This document shows positions 8,170-17,151 of a stretch of 64,000 nt of DNA, piece after piece; the stretch's first letter is position 1; each line of letters opens with the position of its first letter. The DNA is from Methanothrix soehngenii GP6 (GTDB lineage: Archaea; Halobacteriota; Methanosarcinia; Methanotrichales; Methanotrichaceae): assembly GCF_000204415.1 (NCBI RefSeq), contig NC_015416.1, forward strand, positions 558,001 to 622,000, read 5' to 3'. Under the pieces are notes generated by a model that was given only the letters and a program-made list of their open reading frames with translations, had not been told where the DNA came from and made no database searches. Both the position numbers and the translations under genes were made by a program.

Positions 8170-8964
8170 TTGAATTTCGAGTTGCTTGAGCTGAGGGAGG
8201 ACCGCATCCGGTACCTCCTCAGCGGCGTTAGCGCCGCTTTCGCCAATGGCATTCGCCGGGCCTGCATGAGCGAGGTTCCGATACTGGCCATAGATGAGAT
8301 CAACCTCTATGACAATACCTCGGTTCTATTTGACGAGCAGATAGGATTGAGGATAGGGGAAGTCCCGCTGGTGGCAGACGAGCTGGACCTCTTCTCCCAG
8401 CCTGAGGATTGCCAGTGCGGCGGGACGGGATGTCCCGGATGCCGGGTGGATTTCATGCTCTCCAAGGAGGGGCCTGGGATGGTTTACTCTGAGGACATTC
8501 AGTTCACCGATCCCGGAGTCCGTCCGGCCTTCGATAAGATCCCACTGGTGATTTTGGGTGAGGGAGAGAAGCTGGTGATGGAGGGCTATGCCACCAAGAG
8601 AGTGGGCAAAGAGCACTCCAAGTGGCAGGCAGGAACTCTGTGCGGCTACAAGAATCTGCCCAGCATCACTGTGAGCGAGGCATGCGATGGGTGCGGAAAG
8701 TGCGTTGAGGCCTGTCCTCGTGATATCCTGGTGATAGAGGAGGGCAGAGCGAAAGCTACAAATATACTGGAATGCTCCTTGTGCAAGCTCTGCGTTGGTG
8801 CCTGTGAGGCCGCAGCCATTGATCTTAAGCCCATCCATGATTCCTTTGTGGTTTCCATCGAGGGCAGCGGATCTGTTGCCGCCAAGGATCTGGTGGCAAG
8901 AGCAGTGGATGAGATCAAGATGAGAGCTCTTGACCTCGATTCAAAGCTGGCAGAGCTATCTTAG
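8170..8964 (+). CDS. rpoD: DNA-directed RNA polymerase subunit D (Rpo3) with two [4Fe-4S] motifs
   Basis: Assembly subunit of the archaeal RNA polymerase, equivalent to the bacterial alpha N-terminal domain and eukaryotic Rpb3. 264 residues. The dimerisation domain is split around the insert, with FANGIRRACMSEVPILAIDE near the start. A ferredoxin-like insert at about residues 170-215 has two complete C-x2-C-x2-C-x3-C sets (CDGCGKCVEAC and CSLCKLCVGAC). Two-cluster versions are known in Methanosarcina relatives. The start is TTG at 8170, three bases after the uS11 stop. In most euryarchaea uL18e follows; here a hairpin and tRNA-Leu follow instead. Confidence 0.96.
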   Translation: MNFELLELREDRIRYLLSGVSAAFANGIRRACMSEVPILAIDEINLYDNTSVLFDEQIGLRIGEVPLVADELDLFSQPEDCQCGGTGCPGCRVDFMLSKEGPGMVYSEDIQFTDPGVRPAFDKIPLVILGEGEKLVMEGYATKRVGKEHSKWQAGTLCGYKNLPSITVSEACDGCGKCVEACPRDILVIEEGRAKATNILECSLCKLCVGACEAAAIDLKPIHDSFVVSIEGSGSVAAKDLVARAVDEIKMRALDLDSKLAELS

Positions 8965-8970
8965 AGCTGG

Positions 8971-8991
8971 GATCGGCTAAGCGAGCCGATC
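8971..8991 (+). terminator. Hairpin after rpoD
   Basis: GATCGGCT-AAGCG-AGCCGATC forms an 8-bp stem seven bases after the rpoD stop and before tRNA-Leu. No long T-run follows, so it could terminate transcription or mark the 3' end/processing between the operon and the tRNA. Confidence 0.5.
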
Positions 8992-9009
8992 TGTTACCCA
9001 TATTTGTGA

Positions 9010-9094
9010 GCGGGGGTTTCCAAGCCGGGTCAAAGGAGCAGGGTTGAGGGCCCTGTCGCGCAGGCGTTCGCGGGTTCGAATCCCGTCCCCCGCA
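9010..9094 (+). tRNA. tRNA-Leu(GAG)
   Basis: The 7-bp acceptor stem GCGGGGG/CCCCCGC closes the molecule, with discriminator A at 9094. The D arm is TCC...GGA. The anticodon arm CAGGG-TTGAGGG-CCCTG gives anticodon GAG. A 14-nt variable arm, typical of class II tRNAs, precedes the T arm GCGGG-TTCGAAT-CCCGT. No CCA is encoded and there is no intron. Confidence 0.93.
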
Positions 9095-9288
9095 CTAATT
9101 TCTCTTTCTTGATATCGCTTCTTGGATTTCTCCTAGATTTGTCTCCAAGCCTGTTGTAATCTTTTTCAGATAAACACTTTTCCAGGGTAAGGGGAGAACC
9201 ATGTCCTCTATTTATGGCTATAGCTCAATGTAGATCGTAGGGCCACCTCAACAGGTTTATTCTTCTACTAAAGCCCTTAATTGATAAC

Positions 9289-9873
9289 ATGACAGAATGG
9301 CCTCTGACTCCTGAAGAACTTGAAAAAATGATCGACGATGATTTTATAGAAAGAGCCAAAGGTATGGGTCCTATGGGTTGGGAAGGATATGCCAAATACT
9401 TAAAATATGCAGCAGATGTTATATTGGAGAGATATAAACCCGCAATCAAAGAATTAAGTTCTCAAGAGGGCGGAAGAATGGATGTGCCCGAAGAGGAATG
9501 GTTTGAACGTGACGTACATTTAATATATACTTATTATTTATTAATGGGTTTGTCTATCGAAAATCTAGTTAAAGGTATTATAATGATCAGACACCCAGAA
9601 TATTTAAGGAACAACACTGAATTAATTAAAGAGCGCATGGGTACACATAATACAATTTGGTTATTAAATAGTAACAATATTTATGGATTTACCGATTATG
9701 AGAATATTTTGGATGCACTCTCAAAGTGCGTCATATGGATGAGCAAATATCCTGTATCATTAAAGCGAAAGAATTTTGATTGGGGATGTGACTGGGTTGA
9801 TCCAGAAGCAGTAGATAAATTATATAAAAACCTTCATGAGAGATTGGACGAAGAGAAAGAGAGGCTTACTTAA
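9289..9873 (+). CDS. Hypothetical HEPN-like protein, AT-rich
   Basis: 194 residues of unknown function. The segment YYLLMGLSIENLVKGIIMI, followed later by GTHNTIWLL and ALSKCVIWMSKYPV, recalls HEPN-domain proteins (YxxLxGxxIEnLlKG ... HdL ... W-x-x-R/K-YP). HEPN proteins are often RNases or partners in toxin-antitoxin and defence modules, but the catalytic R-x4-6-H motif is not evident here. The gene is markedly AT-richer than the ribosomal operon and lies just downstream of a tRNA, which suggests acquisition by transfer. A rho-independent-like terminator follows. Confidence 0.6.
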   Translation: MTEWPLTPEELEKMIDDDFIERAKGMGPMGWEGYAKYLKYAADVILERYKPAIKELSSQEGGRMDVPEEEWFERDVHLIYTYYLLMGLSIENLVKGIIMIRHPEYLRNNTELIKERMGTHNTIWLLNSNNIYGFTDYENILDALSKCVIWMSKYPVSLKRKNFDWGCDWVDPEAVDKLYKNLHERLDEEKERLT

Positions 9874-9941
9874 AATGACTCCAATCTATATAAAATAACT
9901 CTAATCGAGATCTTCAGTTTTCATTTTTCGGGCCTTTGCAA

Positions 9942-9973
9942 GGGGGCCTCATTCTCGGATAGGCCCCTTTTTT
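9942..9973 (+). terminator. Strong hairpin with T-run
   Basis: GGGGCCT (9943-9949) pairs with AGGCCCC (9961-9967) and is followed by TTTTTT. It would terminate transcription of the 9289-9873 gene. Confidence 0.7.
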
Positions 9974-10045
9974 GGCCGTCAGCCGGGACTACTTGCCGCC
10001 CCTACTATACTACCAGGGCTTTGGCCTCAGAGCTAGTGGCTTCTT

Positions 10046-10195
10046 CTAGTCAATTTGGTCAAAAGGACTTTGGGCTTCAATTACTCTTTTGATTGATTCA
10101 GCTATGAGGAGCCTATTGGTTAAAGGATCTAGGTCAACACGGAGAAGTGTGCCGAATTTTCTGTAAAATCTCAGCGGCCCCGTATCCTGATTCTA
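10046..10195 (-). pseudogene. C-terminal remnant of a hypothetical protein cut by IS21
   Basis: An open minus-strand frame of about 48 codons ends at the TAG at 10046-10048. It reads GPLRFYRKFGTLLRVDLDPL then TNRLLIAESIKRVIEAQSPF. It has the composition of a real protein end. It is open only back to about 10190, next to the IS21 left end at 10213. Family unknown. I infer a gene truncated by the IS21 insertion. Confidence 0.4.
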
Positions 10196-10212
10196 CCTGG
10201 GCGGCATAAGAG

Positions 10213-11404
10213 TGTTTTCGCCGACTCAATTTTGACCCCTCTATTTAAGGAAACGCCAATTCGTTTTTGACCCCCCCAAGAAGGAAAGCCTTCCCTCTCC
10301 AAGTATTCTGAGAGGTGGGCGGTAAGGTGAAAACGATGGCAGATGTACGTAGAATCGTAGACCTGTACGAACTCCATAAGTCCTACAAAAAAGTAGCCAG
10401 CGAACTGAACATATCCCGGAACACTGTGAAAAAGTATCTTCATCAGGTCAAAGATGTGCAAGAAGGATTGGCGGAGGAGATCATTCCCAAAAACCGAAAG
10501 ATCGTTCAGCCCTCTCGCGTTCTCACAGATCTTGTCCGGCAGAAGATCCACCAGTATCTTGAGTCAAACTTAGGACGCCCAAAAAACAACGACTCACGGC
10601 CAAAAGAATCTGGGAGCTTCTCATCCAGGATGGTCACAAAATAGGTTATACCAGCGTCAAAGACGAAGTCGTTCGCTAGAAACGCACTAATGGACCCCGA
10701 GAGGTGTTTATCTTGCAGGAGCCGCGTGTTGGTCAGCGTGCTGAATTCGACTGGGGCGAAGTCACGCTCAACATCGCCGAAGTATGGCAGAAATTCTACC
10801 TTGCGGTTTTTGTTTTACCCTTTTCACTTTATCGATTTGCTCGCCTCTACCACAGATCAGCCCGTCTGGAAGTGATCCAGGCCCATATCGAATTCTTCCG
10901 CGAAATCGGCTCAGTTCCCGATGCAATATTCTATGACAGAATGGCTGCAGCATACGATTCTCGAAAGCAGCAGTTCAATGATAAATTTCTGGAATTTTCT
11001 ATGCATTTCGGTTTTCAGCCCTGTGTTTGCAATCCAGCTTCACCTAACGAGAAAGGGACAGACGAAGAAAGTGTAGGCTATGTTCGGCGTGCCACCTTTG
11101 GCGAAATGAGTTCGTTTGCATCCATAAATGAGGCTACGGAATGGCTAAAAATGCGCCTTGTCGAGATAAATGGCCATCCTGTCTATCGTCGATCCAATGT
11201 GCCGGTCCAGGGACTTGATCAAGAGCGAGCCTTGATGCATCCATTGCCAACACTTGAATTTGAAAACTACGAACTGAAACGTGCAACTATTTCGCGGTAT
11301 TCATTGGTAAAATTTGACGGGAACTTCTACTCAATTCCGGATACATACCGCCCTAGATATATTACACTGAAGATATTAATGGATAGAATCGAGTTTCTTG
11401 ATTG
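10213..11404 (+). mobile_element. IS21-family element, left part only
   Basis: It starts TGTTTTCGCCGACTCAATTT at 10213, the TGT-start typical of IS21, with the repeated internal pattern (C)AATT-TTTGACCCC at about 10226 and 10260. It contains istA remains but no istB. The right side is lost at the IS481 insertion near 11405. Confidence 0.75.
10336..11404 (+). pseudogene. IS21 IstA transposase, frameshifted and truncated
   Basis: The N-terminus has the IstA helix-turn-helix (IVDLYELHKSYKKVASELNI and SRNTVKKYL). The frame breaks between about 10570 and 10700, then continues as PRVGQRAEFDWGEVTLNI (first catalytic Asp) and VPDAIFYDRM (second). The third catalytic block reads PNEKGTDEESVGYVRR. The C-terminal domain ends abruptly at RYITLKILMDRIEFLD where IS481 begins. 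Full IstA proteins have about 400-500 residues with an intact frame. Confidence 0.82.
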
Positions 11405-11405
11405 T

Positions 11406-12441
11406 GTAGTCCTGAAATTATTTCGCGTCCGACCTAGTTTTATAGTGTTTAAATTATTCATATAATTTCACAACCCAAACAGTCTATGGCCAATTGCGAA
11501 ATAAGCTTCCAATGGCATTTTTCGCCTGAAAGCCCTTTCTGGAGTCTCCAAGCTTTGGAAATTCAAGCTTCCATGAGGTCTATCGTTATACCAAGTGATA
11601 AACTCTTCGAATGAATGAAACGCAGGCCTGTGCTTGACGTATTCTCCGAAAAACCGTTCCAGCTTTCCGTTTGTCTGAGGATGCTTCGCTCTGGCTAATA
11701 TAGGCTTGATGCCATATTTTTTGAGGTGATCTTTGAATTCGCTGTTCCAGCTTCCGTCGTCATGGATTCTGTGGGCTCCAAACTCGCTGCCATGATCGAG
11801 TATCAGCTCCCTCAAGGGACAGAGCCACCAGAATTTGTCCACTAATTGGTCGATTATCAGCATGCTGTTCTCTGTATTGATCTCGGTGAACTCCCCTCCG
11901 GCCAGCACCATCCTGGATGCATCATCCAGAATTACGCAAACCTTGACATCAGTCCCATCCCATTCATGCCAGTCAATATGCCCCGCTGACATGCTGTGCT
12001 TTCGTTCATAACGAACCCACTTCCGGCGCTTCTGTTTCTTTAGATCTTCCTGGGCCAGGCCTGCTGCCTTCAGGTACATGTGTATGCGATTATGTGATAT
12101 GCAGATCTTAAATTGTTTCCGGATCACAGTCTCCAGCATGCGCGCTCCAAAGCGGTAGCGAGCATGGGCTGCTCTGATGGCCTCTGTCTCTTTCTCAGTG
12201 AAGGGTTTGCGGGGGCGACCAACTTTTTCGCCTAATACAGGTTCTTGCCCGGTCTCCTTGTATTCTTTAATGATCTGTTGGACTCTCCTTTGTGAGACCT
12301 TGACGTCCCGCGCAATCTCTTTTGTGGCTACCCCCTTGCGGTTTTGACGAAGGATATAACGAACCTTCGTCTTGTTCAATTTCATATCTTGGACTATGCG
12401 TCCAAGCTTAGATGATAGGCGAAATAATTTCGGGACTCTAC
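11406..12441 (-). mobile_element. IS481-family element
   Basis: Inverted ends: TCCTGAAATTATTTCGC at 11411-11427 and, inverted, TCCCGAAATTATTTCGC just inside the right end at about 12419-12435. Both are preceded by GTGTAG. It encodes one apparently intact transposase. A decayed copy of its right end lies at about 47680-47781. Confidence 0.8.
11468..12385 (-). CDS. IS481-family transposase
   Basis: About 305 residues from MKLNKTKVRYILRQNRKGVA. It has an N-terminal helix-turn-helix with TKEIARDVKVSQRRVQQIIK and a linker GRPRKPFTEKE. The rve/DDE core has D in HIDWHEWDG, D in LILDHGSEFGA and E in HPQTNGKLERFFGEY. A longer reading to 12457 exists, but it extends into the terminal repeat, so I use the internal ATG. 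No frame damage is seen, and it may be active. Confidence 0.88.
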   Translation of the reverse strand: MKLNKTKVRYILRQNRKGVATKEIARDVKVSQRRVQQIIKEYKETGQEPVLGEKVGRPRKPFTEKETEAIRAAHARYRFGARMLETVIRKQFKICISHNRIHMYLKAAGLAQEDLKKQKRRKWVRYERKHSMSAGHIDWHEWDGTDVKVCVILDDASRMVLAGGEFTEINTENSMLIIDQLVDKFWWLCPLRELILDHGSEFGAHRIHDDGSWNSEFKDHLKKYGIKPILARAKHPQTNGKLERFFGEYVKHRPAFHSFEEFITWYNDRPHGSLNFQSLETPERAFRRKMPLEAYFAIGHRLFGL

Positions 12442-12467
12442 ACCCATAGTTTACCATAGTAAAACAT

Positions 12468-12950
12468 ATGAGCGCTTCGAATAAAGGGACGCTTCAACCT
12501 TTATCGGCATCTATAGGTGCTAAGATCGCCCCCGCTGAAGCAGCTCAGATCCGGGAGCTGATCGAGGCGGGGTTGTGCCTTGGCGAGTCCGATCTTGTCA
12601 GAGACGCCATCGGCCCAGACTGTTTGAAATCAAGGTCATCAAATGCAGGGACGTCGATTTTCAGATGGCTAAGAAAGAGATTTTGGGCTACTACAAGAGC
12701 AGAGGGGAAGCATGTCCAGATGAGGCGGCAAGTGATCTTGAGCTGGACTGTCATGAGATAGGCGATGCTCTTCATGCCTCGAAGATCTATGCCGAAGCCA
12801 GAAAGATAGATGGCCCGCAGGTGATTGTGAAGACAGGCAGGCACAAAGCTCAGAGCATTACTATGGTTGAGAATGCCAAAGCGATAATCATAATGAAGAT
12901 GGGGACTTCCCGCTCCGCCCTTCACAATCCCACAAGTAAAAAAAAGTTTT
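12468..12950 (+). pseudogene. Frameshifted ribbon-helix-helix + HTH DNA-binding protein
   Basis: The first frame gives SASIGAKIAPAEAAQIRELI, EAGLCLGESDLVRDAI, a ribbon-helix-helix-type start. The protein then continues in another frame from about 12615 as LFEIKVIKCRDVDFQMAKKE and ILGYYKSRGEACPDEAASDL, a pattern typical of archaeal regulators that join an RHH segment to a C-terminal helical domain. A one-base change separates the halves. The second frame runs on into the antisense of the next gene, so the original stop is unclear. The IS481 end lies just upstream. Confidence 0.6.
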
Positions 12951-12961
12951 GGAATTCTATC

Positions 12962-14017
12962 TCATTGATCATCTCCCCAACACACTTTGGCCACATATTG
13001 ACCCGCATTATTCCCGGGATCTTTGTCATTAACGCCGAGCCAGAGCTCTCCCCCCTCGGGAGCAGTGAAAGTGGCATTGCTGCCAATGAAAATCGGCAAG
13101 CCTTCGGCGCCGATTCTTGCAATTAGCGACTCATGTCCCCAATCTGAACGGTAGGAGTAATCAGTCAGCCAATAGTCGACTTCATATGTTCCATCCGGTC
13201 CACAGGATATGCTTCCACTATTCGGCTGTACTGTACCAGTGGCAACAATGGAAATATTTTGCCCAGAGAGTATGCTGATGCCTGTATTGAACCATGACTC
13301 ACCTGCCCATGCCGTGGGTGGCACTTTAAACTCGGTGCAGCCATTTGAATCTGATTCCTCAACTATTGCCGGGATCGGATCGGCTAAAAAACCATCCTCG
13401 AAGAAGGTAGTGTATCCCTCTTCTTTCATCTGATCGGTCCATTCATTCTTAGGCATTCCATTAAAGGGACTTGTTTCTCCCTCGCCATACAGATCATCTA
13501 AGGGAGATAAGGTGTCACGCATGGTGGCATGAGCCCATGCATCGAAGACATATTCCTTCCCATCATTATCGCGGATAAGGACTGCACCATGATCACTGTT
13601 AACGTTCAATGGATTATACGTATCCATTTCTCCTCCAATCTGACCGATACTCTGAGAATCGATACCCATCCCCGCAAAAATATCCTGCAAATTGAAGGTG
13701 TGAACCGAACATGTGAAGGCTGTTCTCTCATCAGCAAATAATTTATCGCTTATCCTTCCCCATACATCGTTACTGACCCCTGCATTGGATGCGCTGAGCT
13801 TTTTCAGATACTCGACAAATCCCGCTTTAGCTTTCTCTAAATTGCTCGCTGAAGCGAGAGAGGGATTATTCTTCACGATCTGCTCACCAAACTGACGGAG
13901 GACTTTTGCATCATCTGATTCCTGGTCTGATGCTGCTGGTTCGGCAATAACAATGAAAAAAAGCGCCAATACTATAGCCATCGGCAGCAGACGGTAGACT
14001 ATTTTTTTCTTCAGCAT
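12962..14017 (-). CDS. Secreted protein: Cys/His/Asp papain-like region + LecA-like C-terminal domain
   Basis: An exported protein of about 351 residues. A signal peptide occupies about 1-30 (KKKIVYRLLPMAIVLALFFI). The middle part has TCSVHT, then NSDHGAVLIRD, then YVFDAWAHA. The Cys...His...Asp order recalls transglutaminase/papain-like enzymes, but I only infer this. The last 120 residues (SGQNISIVATGTVQPNSG, FIGSNATFTAPEGGELWLGV, NDKDPGNNAGQYV) resemble the LecA/PA-I-type galactose-binding fold. The start at 14017 is chosen because CAGGAGATAGTGATC precedes it. Possibly acts on the cell envelope. Confidence 0.6.
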   Translation of the reverse strand: MLKKKIVYRLLPMAIVLALFFIVIAEPAASDQESDDAKVLRQFGEQIVKNNPSLASASNLEKAKAGFVEYLKKLSASNAGVSNDVWGRISDKLFADERTAFTCSVHTFNLQDIFAGMGIDSQSIGQIGGEMDTYNPLNVNSDHGAVLIRDNDGKEYVFDAWAHATMRDTLSPLDDLYGEGETSPFNGMPKNEWTDQMKEEGYTTFFEDGFLADPIPAIVEESDSNGCTEFKVPPTAWAGESWFNTGISILSGQNISIVATGTVQPNSGSISCGPDGTYEVDYWLTDYSYRSDWGHESLIARIGAEGLPIFIGSNATFTAPEGGELWLGVNDKDPGNNAGQYVAKVCWGDDQ

Positions 14018-14249
14018 GATCACTATCTCCTGGATTGGAAGCATTTAATCTTAGCCCTTTGCGTGTTTGTTCAATGATAATCCCACAGTGGACTGCTCCC
14101 TCCGTAAGGGAAAGAACGACCTGAACCTACCCGTCAACCGGGTCCGATGTTCCATAGCCGGAAGCAGCCTTACGAGCATGATTGGTTCTCCTGACTGGAA
14201 TAGATAAACAATGTTCTCAGGAATGCTCTACAGTGCTGGGGCGCAGGGG

Positions 14250-15485
14250 TAGAGAGGGCTCCGGTCTTTAGGCCGGAGATGAATCGTACCCCGCCCTACG
14301 CTATGAACCTTAATATACTATAACAGCGTAGAACTGTACATGCTTAAGGCTTGCAAGTTCAGGCTTTATCCCACAAGGTCTCAGATAACCAAGATGGAGC
14401 GAACGCTGGACTTGTGCCGATGGACATACAACCAGACTCTAGCATACAGAAAGAACGCCTGGGAGAATGAAGGCAAATCAGTTTCCAAATATGAAACGAA
14501 CGCTCTTCTTCCTGGTTGGAAAGAGGATAAACCCGAACTGAGAGACGTATATGCTCAGACCCTTCAGAATGTTCAGGAGCGGGTAGATCTAGCCTTTAAA
14601 GCCTTTTTCAGAAGGGTTAAGGCGGGAGAAGAACCCGGATATCCCAGATTCCGAGGGAAGGGTTGGTACGATTCATTTACTTATCCACAACCTGAGAAGG
14701 GCGGCAATCTTGTTAACGGCATGGTACGTCTTCCCAAGATAGGCGATATCAAGATCAAGCTCCATCGCCAGATAGAAGGCAAGATCAAACGGCTGACCGT
14801 CAGAAGGACAGCCACAGGCAAATGGTTTGCATGCTTCTCCGTCGAAACTGAAGATGTTCCTCTCCCCCCTGGAAAGATGGGGCTGTAGTAGGTATTGATG
14901 TCGGCCTTGAGAGCTTCGCCACCTTTTCCAATGGTGAGACGATAGCTAATCCTCGATTCTTCCGAGAAGAAGAACACGAGTTAGCTAGAGCCCAAAGGAA
15001 ACTCTCTAAGGCTCCTAAAGGAACTCCAGATCGCAAGAAAGCTCTTAAGGTTGTTGAGCGAGTCCATGAGCGGATAGCTAACAAGCGATATGAGTTTGCC
15101 CATCGGGTTAGTCATAACTTGGTAGATAGATTTGGTCTAATATCTTTTGAAGATCTTAACATCAAAGGCATGGTTCATAATCATTGCCTGGCTAAAAGCA
15201 TCTCAGACGTAGCTTGGAACATGCTAGTGACTTTAACCTCTTACAAGGCTGCAAGTGCCGGTTCGGTGGTGGTCCTGGTAGATCCAAGGAATACGTCTAA
15301 GATGTGTTCCAGGTGTGGTACTCTCATTGAAAAGTCGCTGTCCGATAGAGTCCATAACTGCACTCAGTGCGGGCTGTCGATGGACCGGGATTGGAACGCA
15401 GCGATAAATATTCTCAGATTGGGATTGCAATCTGTCGGCACAGGAAGCCCTGGAAGCCCTGCTCTTTAGGGCGGGGAGCAGTCAC
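14250..15485 (+). mobile_element. IS1341-type (IS200/IS605 group) element
   Basis: It contains only tnpB-like sequence, no tnpA. The left side has a hairpin CTCCGG-TCTTTAG-GCCGGAG at 14259-14278. The right side has CTGCTC...GAGCAG (about 15459-15481), the type of structure that ends these elements and contributes to the TnpB guide RNA. Exact ends are not determined; the left end could begin as early as 14085. Confidence 0.65.
14340..15469 (+). pseudogene. tnpB: TnpB RNA-guided nuclease, one frameshift
   Basis: Frame one (14340-14888) gives the N-terminal part (ACKFRLYPTRSQITKMERTL, WTYNQTLAYR). Near 14878, at a GGGG tract, the frame shifts to continue as GIDVGLESFATFSNGE. The RuvC residues remain: D of GIDVG, E of ISFEDLNIKGM and D of MDRDWNAAINI. 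So does the zinc finger CSRCG...CTQCG. TnpB of IS200/605 elements is an RNA-guided DNA endonuclease. A single indel separates this copy from an intact protein of about 375 residues. A recent mutation or a sequencing error would explain it. Confidence 0.85.
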
Positions 15486-15548
15486 CAAAAGGAGCTTTTG
15501 AATCGCCTGGAACCATGCGAAATTAATCATAAAAATATTAAAAAAAAA

Positions 15549-16568
15549 TCAGATTGATGAGCCCGTGGGATATGTGTAAACGCCATCAAGTTGGCTCAGA
15601 CCATAGAACTTCTCTGCAAGCTCCTGGTGGACTTCCTCTGGATCCACATCCTGAAACAGCTCTGGATAGAACAGCTTGGCCATGTAAATCTGGCAGATAA
15701 CAGAGCGCACGCCGTATCTGAGCTCTCCGGAGACCAGATAAACCCTACCATCCTTGACGGCCTTCACGTCAGCAAGCTCAGGGCGGGCGATGATCTCGTC
15801 TCTCAGCGTCTTCAGCTCATTTCCTGTGAATGCCTTGTCGCTGGACCTTTGCTGGATTATCACATCCGGATCAACCTCTACCACCCACTCCGGGCTGACG
15901 GTGGGATATGAATGAGTGCTGTTTCCCAGATCTTTTGCAATGTTGTCTCCGCCTGCCAGTCGGATCAATGTATCTGAGGGGTTGCCGTTAGAAACAGTGT
16001 AATACGGCTTTCCAGCCCATTCAAAGAAGACCTTGGGCCTGTCCTCAGGTTTTACGCTTGCGATGCGTTCTTGAATCATATCCTGATAGCCTGCGATAAA
16101 ATCGGTGATCTCCTGGGCGCGCTCTTCCTTCCCCATCAATGCTCCCAGCTTTTCCATAACCTCATTATCTTTGGCCGGATCTACAAGGGACTCGAGCATC
16201 ACAGGGATTCCTGCATTCTCAAGCTCTTTTGAATCATCATCCGACAGCATGGTATCTGCGATCACCAGGTCCGGATGGAGCGATATTATCCGCTCCAGAT
16301 CTGGCGAATAGGAGCTCTTCCCGGCAATAGGCACCTCTTCTAAGCCCGGCGGGAAATGAGAATAAGAATCCCTTCCTACCAGGCTCTTTTCTCCATCCAG
16401 AGCATAAAGGTACTCTGCAACACCTGTCCCCAGCGATACAACCTTTTGCACCGGCACATTCACGCTTACAGAGCGTCCGGTGGAGTCAACAACTGTTATG
16501 CTCTCAGCACTACCCGCCATGATGAATAGGCTGAGGCATATCATTATCAAGACGATTTTCTTGAGCAA
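15549..16568 (-). CDS. BtuF-like ABC substrate-binding protein 1
   Basis: Periplasmic-type (pseudoperiplasm) binding protein of the TroA/BtuF fold for corrinoids, haem or iron chelates. 339 residues. A signal peptide is at about 1-21 (LKKIVLIMICLSLFIMAGSA), the fold starts ITVVDSTGRSVSVNVPVQKV, and the family pattern VIADTMLSDDDSKELENAGI is present. The end LFYPELFQDVDPEEVHQELA is shared with the other paralogs here. The start is TTG at 16568, backed by AAGGAGGAT seven bases upstream. It is isolated from btuCD (39.5 kb), so it presumably shares that permease. Ligand not provable from sequence. Confidence 0.85.
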   Translation of the reverse strand: MLKKIVLIMICLSLFIMAGSAESITVVDSTGRSVSVNVPVQKVVSLGTGVAEYLYALDGEKSLVGRDSYSHFPPGLEEVPIAGKSSYSPDLERIISLHPDLVIADTMLSDDDSKELENAGIPVMLESLVDPAKDNEVMEKLGALMGKEERAQEITDFIAGYQDMIQERIASVKPEDRPKVFFEWAGKPYYTVSNGNPSDTLIRLAGGDNIAKDLGNSTHSYPTVSPEWVVEVDPDVIIQQRSSDKAFTGNELKTLRDEIIARPELADVKAVKDGRVYLVSGELRYGVRSVICQIYMAKLFYPELFQDVDPEEVHQELAEKFYGLSQLDGVYTYPTGSSI

Positions 16569-17151
16569 ATGCTTATCCTCCTTGTTAAGATTAATTTGCT
16601 CTAGATCAATTTAACTTGTATATAAACATATGCTGATTAATTTAGAGTACTTTTATAAAAATTAGATGTTGCTACCTTAAATATATGGGCTAAAGCCATC
16701 CTGTCGTTGCGAGGGCAATTTTGAGAGTGGATTCATCATCCTCCGCGCTTCTCACATGGGAAAATCGATCTGACTCTCTGATACAGCTTCAATTTTCATT
16801 AGGATAGGCAGCTTTCTATTAAATCGGATTTTCTATCGAATTTGCGCCTTCTCGATACCTAAATTTCATTGCTCCATGGCGTCTGTTCTGCTTGTCGCCC
16901 AGCGAAAGCTTATTAAATCAAGTTAATAAGACTTAAATCAAATTAAGTTTATAGGCTTCGACATTCAGACTTGATGTTTCTGAATTAGGAGCGGATACGC
17001 AATCTGGGAGAAATGGAATCGAGATCAAGAGATAGGGCAACGGATTCCTATTGTATGCATAGGCTGTGATCCATTGTATTGGCTGCCCTGAAAAATTTGT
17101 ATCTTGAGATCGAAGGATGGATGGAAGAGAAGATGTCGAAGGTGCTTGGTA
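16569..17151. other. Intergenic region between btuF1 and cbiC
   Basis: 583 bp without a convincing gene. It holds the btuF1 promoter (TATATA-rich at about 16620) and an ATCAATTTAACTTG element at about 16602-16616, which matches 13 of 14 bases of the cobN1 operator core. The shared promoter architecture lies at 16903-16941. The leader to cbiC is about 210 nt long and contains only a short frame (17013-17069, 18 codons) that I do not consider a gene. Confidence 0.5.
16903..16941 (+). promoter_or_regulatory. Island-type promoter/operator (cbiC)
   Basis: GCGAAAGC (BRE-like) is followed by TTATTAAA (TATA) and two TTAAATCAA repeats at 16913-16921 and 16933-16941, exactly 20 bp apart. The same arrangement occurs before btuF2, cobN1 and cobN2. 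The repeats overlap and follow the TATA box, so a bound protein would block TBP/TFB. Confidence 0.65.

Noticed and set aside
16942-17151. Cobalamin riboswitch in the long cbiC leader
   Set aside because: No B12-box-like sequence or convincing pseudoknot could be recognised; the operator-like repeats explain control better.
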